Assembly: GCA_943372195.1 (NCBI GenBank)
Contig: CALRXS010000005.1
Coordinates: 1 to 64,000 of the forward strand
Source of the DNA: JAEYZM01 sp943372195
Lineage (GTDB): Bacteria; Bacteroidota; Bacteroidia; Sphingobacteriales; Sphingobacteriaceae
Length of the DNA: 64,000 nucleotides
Reading direction: 5' to 3'
Shown here: in pieces, positions 42,996 to 51,535 of the stretch
How the letters are laid out: each line of letters opens with the position of its first letter
Position numbering within the stretch: position 1 is the first letter of the stretch
Notes under the pieces: model-generated
The model's database searches: none
Seen by the model: the letters and a program-made list of their open reading frames with translations, nothing else
Told to the model about the DNA's origin: nothing
Made by a program: the position numbers and the translations under genes

Positions 42996-43928
42996 ATGAA
43001 TATTCAACAATTAGAATATATTGTAGCCGTAGAGCAGTATCGACAGTTTGCAAAAGCTGCTGAACATTGTTTTGTTACTCAACCAACTTTGAGTATGATG
43101 ATTCAGAGGTTTGAAGAAGAAATCGGACTTAAAATATTTGATAGGAGTAAATTGCCTGTAACGGTAACAAAAGAAGGAGGAGAGGTAATTGCTAGAGCTA
43201 AAAAGATTCTCTCAGAAATTAAGCAAATCAAAGATTTTGGAAAAGAAATAAAAGGTGATGTAAAAGGGGATTTGAGAATTGGTATTATACCAACATTAGC
43301 ACCTTATTTACTTCCTTTATTTATTAAGAATTTTAGTGAAGCCTACCCTGATCTAAAATTGATTATAAGGGAATTGATGACGAATGATTTATTGAGTCAA
43401 TTAAAAAGCTCAGATATAGATGTTGCAATATTAGCTGGACCGATAAATGAAAAAGACCTTACAGAGACTCCATTGTTTAAAGAGCCTTTCTACGTTTATG
43501 GATCTTTTGTGAAAGAAGTCAAAAAACAATTTGTTGCGCCACAACTATTAAAGGCTGAACAATTATGGTTATTAGAAGAAGGACATTGTTTTAGGAACCA
43601 GGTAATGAATTTCTGTGAGTTGAGAAATAATACATTGAACGAAAGTCATATATCTTACGAAGCGGGGTCAATTGAAACCTTAATAAATTTAGTAGATAAA
43701 TATGAGGGGTTAACAATTGTACCACATCTTGCCATAAATCATTTAAAGAAAAATCAATCACTTAAAATACATGAATTTGCAAGTCCGAAGCCATGCAGAC
43801 AAATTAGTTTAGTGATTCAAAATAATTATCCAAGATTAAAACTCATTAATGCATTAAAAGAATATATTTTAAAGGTTATACCTTTGCAAAATGAGGGTAA
43901 AGGATTTAAATCGATAGCAATTAATTAA
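42996..43928 (+). CDS. oxyR: Hydrogen peroxide-responsive LysR regulator OxyR
   Basis: LysR-type regulator of 310 aa. The helix-turn-helix is at 1-60 (EYIVAVEQYRQFAKAAEHCFVTQPTLSMMIQRFEEE). The redox pair of OxyR is present: EEGHCFRNQVMNFC gives Cys198 and Cys207, matching Cys199/Cys208 of E. coli in spacing and context. It should activate peroxide defences on disulfide formation. It is 15 bp after the GT39 gene and may share its transcript. The stop overlaps that of the converging rhodanese gene by 3 bp. No catalase or Dps lies nearby. Confidence 0.93.
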   Translation: MNIQQLEYIVAVEQYRQFAKAAEHCFVTQPTLSMMIQRFEEEIGLKIFDRSKLPVTVTKEGGEVIARAKKILSEIKQIKDFGKEIKGDVKGDLRIGIIPTLAPYLLPLFIKNFSEAYPDLKLIIRELMTNDLLSQLKSSDIDVAILAGPINEKDLTETPLFKEPFYVYGSFVKEVKKQFVAPQLLKAEQLWLLEEGHCFRNQVMNFCELRNNTLNESHISYEAGSIETLINLVDKYEGLTIVPHLAINHLKKNQSLKIHEFASPKPCRQISLVIQNNYPRLKLINALKEYILKVIPLQNEGKGFKSIAIN

Positions 43929-44239
43929 GTAGATAATTTTCTGTTTAATTGATGCCAAGCTTTCCCATTATATACATTATATCCTTTGGTAGAAAGTAAG
44001 CTTTTAGCAGATGCACTACGCATACCTGAAGCACAACAAGTAATGATAGCCTTATCTTTTTTTAATTTATTTAACTGATTCGACAAGTCATTTAGTGGTA
44101 TGTTGATTGCTCCTTTTATATGTCCGGAGTTAAACTCAGATTTAGTTCTTACATCTATAATCATTGCACCTGATTTAACTAGGTCTTTATAATTAGTATC
44201 ATCATAAAGACCTAGTAATTTTAATATTGATTTAAACAT
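43925..44239 (-). CDS. Single-domain rhodanese-like sulfurtransferase
   Basis: A 104-aa rhodanese domain with IIDVRTKSEFNSGHIKGAINIPL and the active-site loop CCASGMRS (Cys69 as persulfide acceptor, with a second Cys68). There is no signal peptide; the N-terminus FKSILKLLGLYDD is amphipathic. It follows the DUF2892 membrane protein by 1 bp; the pair corresponds to E. coli YgaP split into two proteins (rhodanese plus two-helix DUF2892 membrane domain). A role in sulfide or persulfide handling is inferred. Confidence 0.9.
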   Translation of the reverse strand: MFKSILKLLGLYDDTNYKDLVKSGAMIIDVRTKSEFNSGHIKGAINIPLNDLSNQLNKLKKDKAIITCCASGMRSASAKSLLSTKGYNVYNGKAWHQLNRKLST

Positions 44240-44240
44240 T

Positions 44241-44441
44241 TTATTTCTTTTTGGTATTAATCCCTAGTATTGTATAAAGCGGGCAAAAATTAATCATAGA
44301 GGTTAATGTAAATACTGCAGCGAATGCGATAAGAACCCAACCTAAAGTGCCAGAAATTACATCTGTCATGAATAAAATTAATACCAATACAGCAACTATC
44401 AATCTGATAATTCTATCTGTAGAACCCATATTACTTTTCAT
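44241..44441 (-). CDS. DUF2892 two-helix inner-membrane protein
   Basis: A 66-aa protein with the DUF2892 start MKSNMGSTDRIIRLIVAVLV, two hydrophobic helices (~12-29 and 32-50) separated by a short turn (ISGTLGW), and the FCPLYTILGI end. It is co-encoded with the rhodanese, 1 bp apart. In YgaP the same helices anchor the rhodanese and may form a channel for its product. An inverted repeat AGTATA-N7-TATACT (44456-44474) lies 14 bp upstream and could be an operator. Confidence 0.88.
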   Translation of the reverse strand: MKSNMGSTDRIIRLIVAVLVLILFMTDVISGTLGWVLIAFAAVFTLTSMINFCPLYTILGINTKKK

Positions 44442-44491
44442 ATTTTTTTGTGTTTAGTATAGTGTAAATATACTTATTTTAAAAAACAGAA

Positions 44492-44509
44492 AAGTAACTT
44501 TTGTTACTT
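44492..44509 (-). terminator. Probable terminator overlapping the regulator stop codon
   Basis: The stem AAGTAAC-TTTT-GTTACTT includes the stop codon of the NUDIX regulator and is followed, on the minus strand, by a T-rich stretch. It is weak compared with others in the window. Confidence 0.45.
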
Positions 44510-45229
44510 AAGGCTTTTTTTATTGAAGGAGTAATATTGTGCAGGTTTATGCAATACACCTTTTTGCTTTTCATCTAATTGTACGAGGTATTCAGCGTTT
44601 TTAATAGATTTTCTGAAATTTCGTTTGTCTAAAACCACATTAGATATGGCTTCATATAAATTTTGTAATTGACTAAGCGTGAATTTTGTAGGTAGTAGTT
44701 CTCTTCCAACTATATGTTGCTCTGGGTGAGCTCTAATAATTTCTAATGCTTTTGTTAATATTTGATTGTGGTCAAATGCTAATTTGGGTATTTTTTTAAC
44801 ACTTCTCCATATAGTATTTTCTGCAAATGAACCTGCTGAAGGCGAAATATGATCAATTCGCACTAATGCCACATAAGCAACCGTAATTACTCGTGCATTA
44901 GGATCTTTTCTATAGACTTTAAGCCATTCAGCATCTTTGGGGTCGCTTACACGATTAGGTTCACCGAAGGTATAAAATTGCTGTAAATAGAGTCCTCTGA
45001 TATGCGTAAGTTCATTTAATACTCTACTAGCAGCATCATCTAGGCTCTCTTCTTCTTTAATTAAATCACCAGGTAGAGCAAATTGTTGTTTAAATGACTC
45101 AGAACTATTATTATTCGGGTTTTTTTGTTTAATTAACAATACTTGTAACTTATTCTCTAACTCATCATAACCCAATACCACACAGTCAACAGAGACATGA
45201 TTTTGAAAGTAGGACTGTTTATTTTTCAT
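44504..45229 (-). CDS. NUDIX-fold transcriptional regulator (NrtR-like), likely maltose/starch regulator
   Basis: A 241-aa protein with an N-terminal NUDIX domain (DCVVLGYDELENKLQVLLIKQ ... FALPGDLIKEEESLDDAA) and a C-terminal winged helix (TKFTLSQLQNLYEAI ... DKRNFRKSIKNAEYL), the architecture of NrtR-family repressors. The NUDIX box is degenerate: where REUxEExGU is expected it reads RVLNELTHI, losing key metal-binding Glu and the Gly. That points to ligand sensing rather than hydrolysis. It is divergent from the six-gene maltose operon, and a 17-bp palindrome lies between them. Bacteroidota use such proteins to control sugar catabolism; the maltose role here is inferred. Confidence 0.85.
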   Translation of the reverse strand: MKNKQSYFQNHVSVDCVVLGYDELENKLQVLLIKQKNPNNNSSESFKQQFALPGDLIKEEESLDDAASRVLNELTHIRGLYLQQFYTFGEPNRVSDPKDAEWLKVYRKDPNARVITVAYVALVRIDHISPSAGSFAENTIWRSVKKIPKLAFDHNQILTKALEIIRAHPEQHIVGRELLPTKFTLSQLQNLYEAISNVVLDKRNFRKSIKNAEYLVQLDEKQKGVLHKPAQYYSFNKKSLK

Positions 45230-45254
45230 TTTTTTTTCTTGAAAAGAAATACTT

Positions 45255-45271
45255 ATTGTATTTTGTACAAT
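45255..45271. promoter_or_regulatory. Palindromic operator candidate, copy 1
   Basis: ATTGTA-TTTTG-TACAAT, perfect 6-bp arms and 5-bp spacer, lies between the divergent NUDIX regulator (26 bp from its start) and the maltose operon (81 bp from its start). Two close relatives occur at 57952-57968 and 57987-58003. Confidence 0.62.
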
Positions 45272-45286
45272 TACTCATAAATTGCA

Positions 45287-45302
45287 GGGCAGTATTCTGC
45301 CC
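45287..45302 (+). promoter_or_regulatory. GC-rich leader hairpin before the maltose operon
   Basis: GGGCAG-TATT-CTGCCC, 6-bp arms, is unusually GC-rich for this region and lies 50 nt before the first gene. It is followed by CTTTTA only, so it is a poor terminator; mRNA stabilisation or attenuation is possible. Confidence 0.35.
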
Positions 45303-45352
45303 CTTTTATAAGGTAAACATAATAAATTTATAATATAAAATCTATTTTAATA

Positions 45353-46219
45353 ATGTATTTAATTGCTGAAAGTGGTTCTACAAAATGTGACTGGATGTTA
45401 GTTGATAATCAAGGTAATTACATAGACTTATATAAGACTATGGGTTACAATCCGTTTTTTCACAGCACTGAATTTATCATCAAAAATATTTCAACACATA
45501 AAGACTTAATGCATATCGCGCCAAAGGTAGAACGAGTTTATTTTTATGGTGCTGGTTGCGAAACAGAAGAGTGGAATAATATAATTGCTGTTGCATTAAG
45601 GGATGTTTTTTCTAATGCTTCGGTAGTAGTTGATCACGACCTAAAAGCGGCTGCATATTCAACATATGAAGGGGAGCCTTGTATAACTTGTATTATTGGT
45701 ACAGGATCTAATTCTTGTTTTTTTGATGGAGTAGTAGTACAAGAAGTAGTTCCGGCATTAGCCTATATATTAGGTGACGAAGGTTCAGGTAGTTATTTAG
45801 GTAAAAAATTATTAGCTGCGTATTTATATCACAAACTACCGAAGCATATAGAAGAGGCATTAGAATTAGAATATTCAATTTCAAAAGCGAGTATTTTTGA
45901 AAGTGTATATGAAAAGCCAAATGCAAATGTTTACTTGGCTAGTTTTACTAGATTCATTGGTAAATTCAAAGAAGACCCATTGATTAAATCATTTATTTTT
46001 CAGGGCATGCGTGAGTTTATAGAGAACCATGTATGTTGTTACGAAAACTATAAAAATACACCAGTATATTTTGTTGGTTCAATTGCATTTCATTTTCAAG
46101 ATGAATTAAAAGAAGTTGCAAAAGAATTCGAAATAAATATTCGAAAAATCATAAAAGAGCCTATTAAAAATTTAGTAGATTATCATGTTAAATATAGATT
46201 TCAAAATCAAATAGTTTAA
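45353..46219 (+). CDS. BadF/BadG-type sugar kinase (N-acetylglucosamine kinase-like)
   Basis: ASKHA-fold ATPase of 288 aa: phosphate-1 loop AESGSTKCDWMLVD (5-18), the CIIGTGSNSCFFDG phosphate-2 loop, ILGDEGSGSYLGKKL, and PVYFVGSIAFHFQDEL for adenosine binding. This group is usually annotated as N-acetylglucosamine kinase. Here it is first in a maltose operon, 1 bp before pgmB, where maltose phosphorylase would release free glucose. Acting as a glucokinase would complete the pathway; this is an inference from context. The family can phosphorylate hexosamines, so the sequence alone does not settle specificity. Confidence 0.83.
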   Translation: MYLIAESGSTKCDWMLVDNQGNYIDLYKTMGYNPFFHSTEFIIKNISTHKDLMHIAPKVERVYFYGAGCETEEWNNIIAVALRDVFSNASVVVDHDLKAAAYSTYEGEPCITCIIGTGSNSCFFDGVVVQEVVPALAYILGDEGSGSYLGKKLLAAYLYHKLPKHIEEALELEYSISKASIFESVYEKPNANVYLASFTRFIGKFKEDPLIKSFIFQGMREFIENHVCCYENYKNTPVYFVGSIAFHFQDELKEVAKEFEINIRKIIKEPIKNLVDYHVKYRFQNQIV

Positions 46220-46220
46220 A

Positions 46221-46865
46221 ATGAGAGCTTGTATTTTTGATTTAGACGGCGTATTAGTAGATACTGCCAAGTATCATTTTATTGCTTGGCGTAATCTTGC
46301 AAGTAAACTTGGAGTTGAATTTTCTGAACATGATAATGAGCAATTAAAAGGATTATCTAGAGATGCTTCATTAGACTATATACTTGTTAAAGGGAATATT
46401 GATTCGACTATTGAACAACGTGAGCAGTGGAAAGAGGAAAAGAATAAGGAGTATTTAGCATTGGTATTACAAATGAATGAAGATGAAACATTGCCAAATG
46501 CTAAAGAACTATTACATGATTTAAAAAGTAATAATATAAGACTAGCTTTAGGTTCAGCAAGTAAAAATGCCGAACTGATTTTAGATAGGGTAAATATTAA
46601 ACATTACTTTGATGCTATAATTGATGGTACAAAAACCTCTAGATCAAAACCTGATCCAGAGGTTTTTTTATTAGGTGCTAAAGCATTGAATTGTGAGCCT
46701 CACGAATGCATTGTTTTTGAAGATGCATTGAATGGGGTAAAAGCAGCCAAAGCTGGAGGTTTTTATGCAATAGGTATAGGAGAACCTGAGGTGTTAATAG
46801 AAGCAGATAAAGTGTACGCTTCATTATCATCTATAAATTTTAAAATGTTAGAATTGTTAAGCTAA
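46221..46865 (+). CDS. pgmB: Beta-phosphoglucomutase
   Basis: HAD-superfamily enzyme converting beta-glucose 1-phosphate to glucose 6-phosphate. The nucleophile/acid pair is in FDLDGVLVDT (Asp7, Asp9), cap-domain residues include KGLSRDASLDYIL, motif II is ALGSASKNAE, and motifs III/IV are RSKPDPEVFLLGA and VFEDALNGVKAA. All match the PgmB type rather than other HAD phosphatases. The position between the kinase and the GH65 phosphorylase fits, since GH65 yields the beta anomer. Confidence 0.95.
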   Translation: MRACIFDLDGVLVDTAKYHFIAWRNLASKLGVEFSEHDNEQLKGLSRDASLDYILVKGNIDSTIEQREQWKEEKNKEYLALVLQMNEDETLPNAKELLHDLKSNNIRLALGSASKNAELILDRVNIKHYFDAIIDGTKTSRSKPDPEVFLLGAKALNCEPHECIVFEDALNGVKAAKAGGFYAIGIGEPEVLIEADKVYASLSSINFKMLELLS

Positions 46866-46880
46866 AAATTCATAATTGAA

Positions 46881-49187
46881 ATGAAAAATTATTTTATTCA
46901 GAACGAATGGCAAATAATTGAAGAGGGGTTTAATGCTGAATATCATGAAGCAGCTGAGAGTATATTTAGTATAGGTAATGGTAAAATGGGACAGAGAGCA
47001 ATGTTTGAAGAAACATACTCTGGCAAATCATTACAAGGTTCATATGTTGCAGGTGTTTACTATCCAGATAAAACAAGAGTTGGATGGTGGAAAAACGGAT
47101 ATCCAGAATACTTTGCTAAAGTGTTAAATAGTATTAACTGGATTGGCATGAATATTAACATCGATGGTGTTGAGTTAGATTTAGCCAAACTTTCTGCAAA
47201 GAATTTCAAAAGAACTCTCAATATGAAAGAGGGTTTGTTGCAAAGATCTTTTCAAGTAGAGATAAATAACAAACAATTCCAAATTGATATCGAGAGATTT
47301 ATCAGTAGAGATGCAGACGAAATTGCTTGTATTCGTTATTCTATAAAATCATTTTCAGATGCTAGTTTGAAATTTACAAATTACTTAGATGGACATGTGA
47401 AAAATAAAGATTCTAATTATGATGAATTATTTTGGTCAAGAGTAGAAGAAAAGCAAGTTGATGATGTTTTAGGTGTACATGTAAAAACTAATAAACTTGA
47501 TTTTAAAGTTGCTGCTTCAATGAAATCTAAGTTCATGGTCGATGGTACTGAAACAAAAGATGGATTAAGTTCAGAAATAAATAATTGGAAAGTAAATTCT
47601 ATATGGAATACTGCCATGAAAAATGGTAGTACCTATACAGCAGAAAAGTATGTAAGCATAACATCTAATCTTTATTATGATGATGCTGAAGTTTTTGATG
47701 CAGCATTTAAAAATGCATCATCCGCGTATAAAATCGGATATGATTTATTGAGATCTAAACACATAGAATCATGGGCAGATGTTTGGAGCAAGGCAGACAT
47801 TAAAATAGAAGGAGATGTTTCAGCACAACAAGGTATACGATTTAATATTTTCCAATTAAATCAAACCTACACTGGCAGAGACCCCCGCTTAAATATTGGT
47901 CCGAAGGGTTTCACAGGTGAAAAATACGGAGGTTCTACTTACTGGGATACGGAAGCGTATTGTTTACCATTCTATTTAGGAACATCTGATTCTTCAATTG
48001 CATTGCAATTACTCAAATATAGATACAAGCAATTAGATAAAGCTATTGAGAATGCAGAGAAATTAGGATTCAAAAATGGTGCAGCACTTTACCCTATGGT
48101 TACCATGAATGGTGAAGAGTGTCACAATGAATGGGAAATTACATTTGAAGAAATTCACAGAAACGGGGCTATTGCATTTGCAGTTTTTCAATATCAATTA
48201 TATACAGGCGATGCATCTTATTTGAAAGAAGGTGGTGCTGAAGTATTATTAGCAATTTCAAGATTTTGGGCTCAACGAGTACATTGGTCAAATGCAAAAT
48301 CTCAATATGTGATGCATGGTGTTACTGGTCCGAATGAATATGAAAACAACATAAACAACAATTGGTACACAAGCTATATCGCCAATTGGTGTTTAAAATA
48401 TACCGCAGAAGTTATTGTTGACTTAGAAAAAGATTCAACTGAATACTATAAGGAATTTGTTTCTAAAACAAAGTTCCATAAAGAGGAATTAAATAAGTGG
48501 AAGCATATAAATGACAATATGTTTTATGCTTATGATGAGAATCTTAATATCTTTTTACAACAAGAATCATATTTAGATAAAGAACAAATATTAGTAAAAG
48601 ATCTAGATCCTTCAGAGCGACCAATTAATCAACATTGGTCATGGGATAGAATTTTACGCTCATGTTTTATAAAACAAGCTGATGTACTACAAGGAATTTT
48701 CTTGTTTGAAGATCATTTTGATTTAGATACTATTCGTAGAAATTTTGATTTTTACGAACCTCGTACGGTTCATGAATCGTCTTTATCACCTTGTATACAT
48801 GTTGTACTTGCAGCTAAATTAGGCTATGATGAAAAGGCCTATGACTTATATTTAAGAACATCACGTTTAGATCTTGATGATTATAATAAGGAAGTACACG
48901 AAGGATTACATATTACAAGTATGGCAGGTACGTGGATGGCTGTGGTGAATGGTTTCGGCGGATTAAGAATAAAAAAAGATAAGCTAAGTTTATCACCAAT
49001 GTTGCCTAGCCAATGGAAGTCATATTCATTTACATTACATTATAGAAATTCAAATGCTTTAATAAATGTTAATAGTAATGAAATTGAAATAAAATTAATT
49101 GAAGGTGATAGTTTCGATTTTGATATATATGACGAGTCAATGAATATTAATAAAAATAATGATTCAGTTAAAGTAAAATTAAAATAA
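46881..49187 (+). CDS. GH65 maltose phosphorylase
   Basis: Cytoplasmic inverting phosphorylase, 768 aa, splitting maltose with phosphate into beta-glucose 1-phosphate and glucose. The N-terminal beta-sandwich contains ESIFSIGNGKMGQRA; the (alpha/alpha)6 barrel has YWDTEAYCLPFYL and the catalytic acid region CHNEWEITFEEIHRNG (from residue 414), followed by VTGPNEYENN and HESSLSPCIHV. There is no signal peptide. Presence with pgmB supports maltose over trehalose or kojibiose, although the family covers those too. Confidence 0.93.
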   Translation: MKNYFIQNEWQIIEEGFNAEYHEAAESIFSIGNGKMGQRAMFEETYSGKSLQGSYVAGVYYPDKTRVGWWKNGYPEYFAKVLNSINWIGMNINIDGVELDLAKLSAKNFKRTLNMKEGLLQRSFQVEINNKQFQIDIERFISRDADEIACIRYSIKSFSDASLKFTNYLDGHVKNKDSNYDELFWSRVEEKQVDDVLGVHVKTNKLDFKVAASMKSKFMVDGTETKDGLSSEINNWKVNSIWNTAMKNGSTYTAEKYVSITSNLYYDDAEVFDAAFKNASSAYKIGYDLLRSKHIESWADVWSKADIKIEGDVSAQQGIRFNIFQLNQTYTGRDPRLNIGPKGFTGEKYGGSTYWDTEAYCLPFYLGTSDSSIALQLLKYRYKQLDKAIENAEKLGFKNGAALYPMVTMNGEECHNEWEITFEEIHRNGAIAFAVFQYQLYTGDASYLKEGGAEVLLAISRFWAQRVHWSNAKSQYVMHGVTGPNEYENNINNNWYTSYIANWCLKYTAEVIVDLEKDSTEYYKEFVSKTKFHKEELNKWKHINDNMFYAYDENLNIFLQQESYLDKEQILVKDLDPSERPINQHWSWDRILRSCFIKQADVLQGIFLFEDHFDLDTIRRNFDFYEPRTVHESSLSPCIHVVLAAKLGYDEKAYDLYLRTSRLDLDDYNKEVHEGLHITSMAGTWMAVVNGFGGLRIKKDKLSLSPMLPSQWKSYSFTLHYRNSNALINVNSNEIEIKLIEGDSFDFDIYDESMNINKNNDSVKVKLK

Positions 49188-49192
49188 AACAT

Positions 49193-51535
49193 ATGCGAAT
49201 TAATAAGTTGATTTTAATCATTTCTATTTTATCTATATCATTAAACTCCAATGCACAAAAAGCATGGGGATTATTAGCGAGTCCGATTAAATTAAATGTC
49301 GACACTACACAAATATTTTTGTCAGACTATTTCCCGTATGGTGACAAAATTGATTCAATTTCAACAAATTCAGCATTAACAATTAAACGAATTTCTACCA
49401 ATGAGATTTTGTTAATAGGTACTTTACCTGTAAAACTTTCGAACATTCGTTTTTATACACAAGATGATAATTACGATATACCATTAATAGCTTCAGATAA
49501 AGAAAACATACAGCTGAATATTCAATTAGCTAAAGAAGTTATGAATTTATCTATAAAAGGTAGTTTTAGTAACTGGACAATTATATCGAGTGATGTAGAA
49601 GCATTTGGGGCATTGCCATCAAAAATCTGGACAATTAATTTAAAGAAAATCAATTCGGGGAGACATGAATATAAATTGATAGGTGATGGAGTAGAGTTAG
49701 ACCCAATAAATAGTACAATAGTTTCAAATGGAATAGGTGGAACTAATGCCGTTTTAGAAGTTGGCAAGAAATCAGATAAGAATATATCGTTACGTACCAA
49801 TAATTTTGAAGGCAATAGAGTGATTGTTGAATCAGAAAATATAGAAGGATATAACGTATACTGGAATCATAAATTAATTCAGGTTTCAAATAAAAGAGCA
49901 AACAAAATTCAATTCACTATACCATCTGAAGCACTAAAAGTAAAACGATCACATATTAGAGTATATGCATACGGCATGGGTAAGCTTAGTAATGATTTAT
50001 TAATACCATTAGAATATGGTAGAGTAATTAATACTAGTTCATTAATTGATAGAACAGATTTACATTCTCAAATTATGTATTTCATGATGGTAGATCGTTT
50101 TGCGAATGGAGATAAGAATAATGATGTTGCATATTTAGATGGCGTCAATGAAAAGGCAAACTTTTTAGGTGGAGATATTGCAGGATTAGAGCAAAAAATT
50201 AAATCAAGTTATTTTAGTGAATTAGGATTTAATTCATTATGGTTATCACCTATAGCACAAAACCCAAGTGGGGCATGGGGTTATTGGAATAAAAGTATCA
50301 CTACGAAATTTTCAGCATACCATGGATATTGGCCTACTTCTTATTCATTAGTTGATAAGAGATTTGGTTCTAATGAAAGCTTCAAGAAAATGATTTCTGA
50401 AGCACATAATAAAGATTTAAATATAGTACTTGATTTCGTTGCTCATCATATACATACAGATCATCCATTATACAAACAGCACCCTGATTGGGTGACAACT
50501 TTATATCTGCCGGATGGTACATTAAATACAGAGAGATGGGACGAGTATAGGCTTACTACATGGTTTGATACATTTTTACCAACTCTAGATTTTGCGAAGC
50601 CAGAAGTAAATTCAGTGATTTCTGATTCAGTAATGTTTTGGGTTAGAAATTTTGATATTGATGGATTTAGACATGATGCAAGTAAACATGTTCCAGAAAT
50701 TTTTTGGAGAACATTAACTCAAAAAATTAGAAATGAAAGAAATAAAAATGGTAAGGCATTTTATCAAATAGGTGAAACGTATGGCAGTAATGAATTAATC
50801 GGATCGTATGTAAATTCAGGTCAAATGGATGCGCAATTTGATTTCAATTTGTATGATGCAAGTATTGCAGCATTCGCATATGATGCAAGAGATGATAGAA
50901 AAGATTTTGAGTATTTAAAAACAGCTATTGGTCAAAGTTTTCATTACTATGGGCATCATCATTTAATGGGAAATATAAGTGGCAATCAAGATAAGCCAAG
51001 ATTTATATCATTAGCTGAAGGTACAGTGAGATCAGATGAGGATACGAAATTAGCAGGTTGGACAAGAGATATTCAACATCAGGGAGAGCAAGGCTTTCAA
51101 AGATTAGCACAACTCCATGCATTTAATTTCAGCATTCCTGGAATTCCTGTAGTTTACTATGGAGATGAAATCGGATTGCCAGGAGCAAATGATCCGGATA
51201 ATAGAAGGATGATGAAATTCGAAAATCTAAATGCTGATGAAATGGCTTTAAAAGAAATAGTACAACAATTAGCAAGCATCAGAAATAATAATTTAGAAAT
51301 GATATATGGTGATTTTAAAATCCTTAATAGTACGGAAGGAAGTTTAGCTTTTGAAAGAACTTATTTCGGGAAAAAGTCTATTATAGTGTTTTCTAAATCA
51401 GCAACTAAAGTGAAAGTGAAATCTAAAGATAATAGAACTGCTAAGACATATTTTAATCATAATATAAAACAAGTCGAAGAAGAACTTATATTAGATATGT
51501 CAAATAATGATTTTGAAATAATTAGATATGAATAA
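49193..51535 (+). CDS. Exported GH13 alpha-amylase family enzyme (with N-terminal CBM-like domain)
   Basis: Signal peptide MRINKLILIISILSISLNSNAQ. A starch-binding, CBM48-like segment lies near 120-185 (LSIKGSFSNWTII ... RHEYKLIGDG). The GH13 barrel starts around 285 (YFMMVDRFANGDKNND). The catalytic triad is complete: nucleophile Asp495 (DGFRHDASKH), acid/base Glu528 (IGETYGSN) and Asp600 (GNQDKPRF). No sorting tail or lipobox is present, so it is probably periplasmic, cutting imported malto-oligosaccharides. It overlaps the next GH13 gene by 8 bp. Exact specificity (neopullulanase, amylase) is open. Confidence 0.9.
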   Translation: MRINKLILIISILSISLNSNAQKAWGLLASPIKLNVDTTQIFLSDYFPYGDKIDSISTNSALTIKRISTNEILLIGTLPVKLSNIRFYTQDDNYDIPLIASDKENIQLNIQLAKEVMNLSIKGSFSNWTIISSDVEAFGALPSKIWTINLKKINSGRHEYKLIGDGVELDPINSTIVSNGIGGTNAVLEVGKKSDKNISLRTNNFEGNRVIVESENIEGYNVYWNHKLIQVSNKRANKIQFTIPSEALKVKRSHIRVYAYGMGKLSNDLLIPLEYGRVINTSSLIDRTDLHSQIMYFMMVDRFANGDKNNDVAYLDGVNEKANFLGGDIAGLEQKIKSSYFSELGFNSLWLSPIAQNPSGAWGYWNKSITTKFSAYHGYWPTSYSLVDKRFGSNESFKKMISEAHNKDLNIVLDFVAHHIHTDHPLYKQHPDWVTTLYLPDGTLNTERWDEYRLTTWFDTFLPTLDFAKPEVNSVISDSVMFWVRNFDIDGFRHDASKHVPEIFWRTLTQKIRNERNKNGKAFYQIGETYGSNELIGSYVNSGQMDAQFDFNLYDASIAAFAYDARDDRKDFEYLKTAIGQSFHYYGHHHLMGNISGNQDKPRFISLAEGTVRSDEDTKLAGWTRDIQHQGEQGFQRLAQLHAFNFSIPGIPVVYYGDEIGLPGANDPDNRRMMKFENLNADEMALKEIVQQLASIRNNNLEMIYGDFKILNSTEGSLAFERTYFGKKSIIVFSKSATKVKVKSKDNRTAKTYFNHNIKQVEEELILDMSNNDFEIIRYE

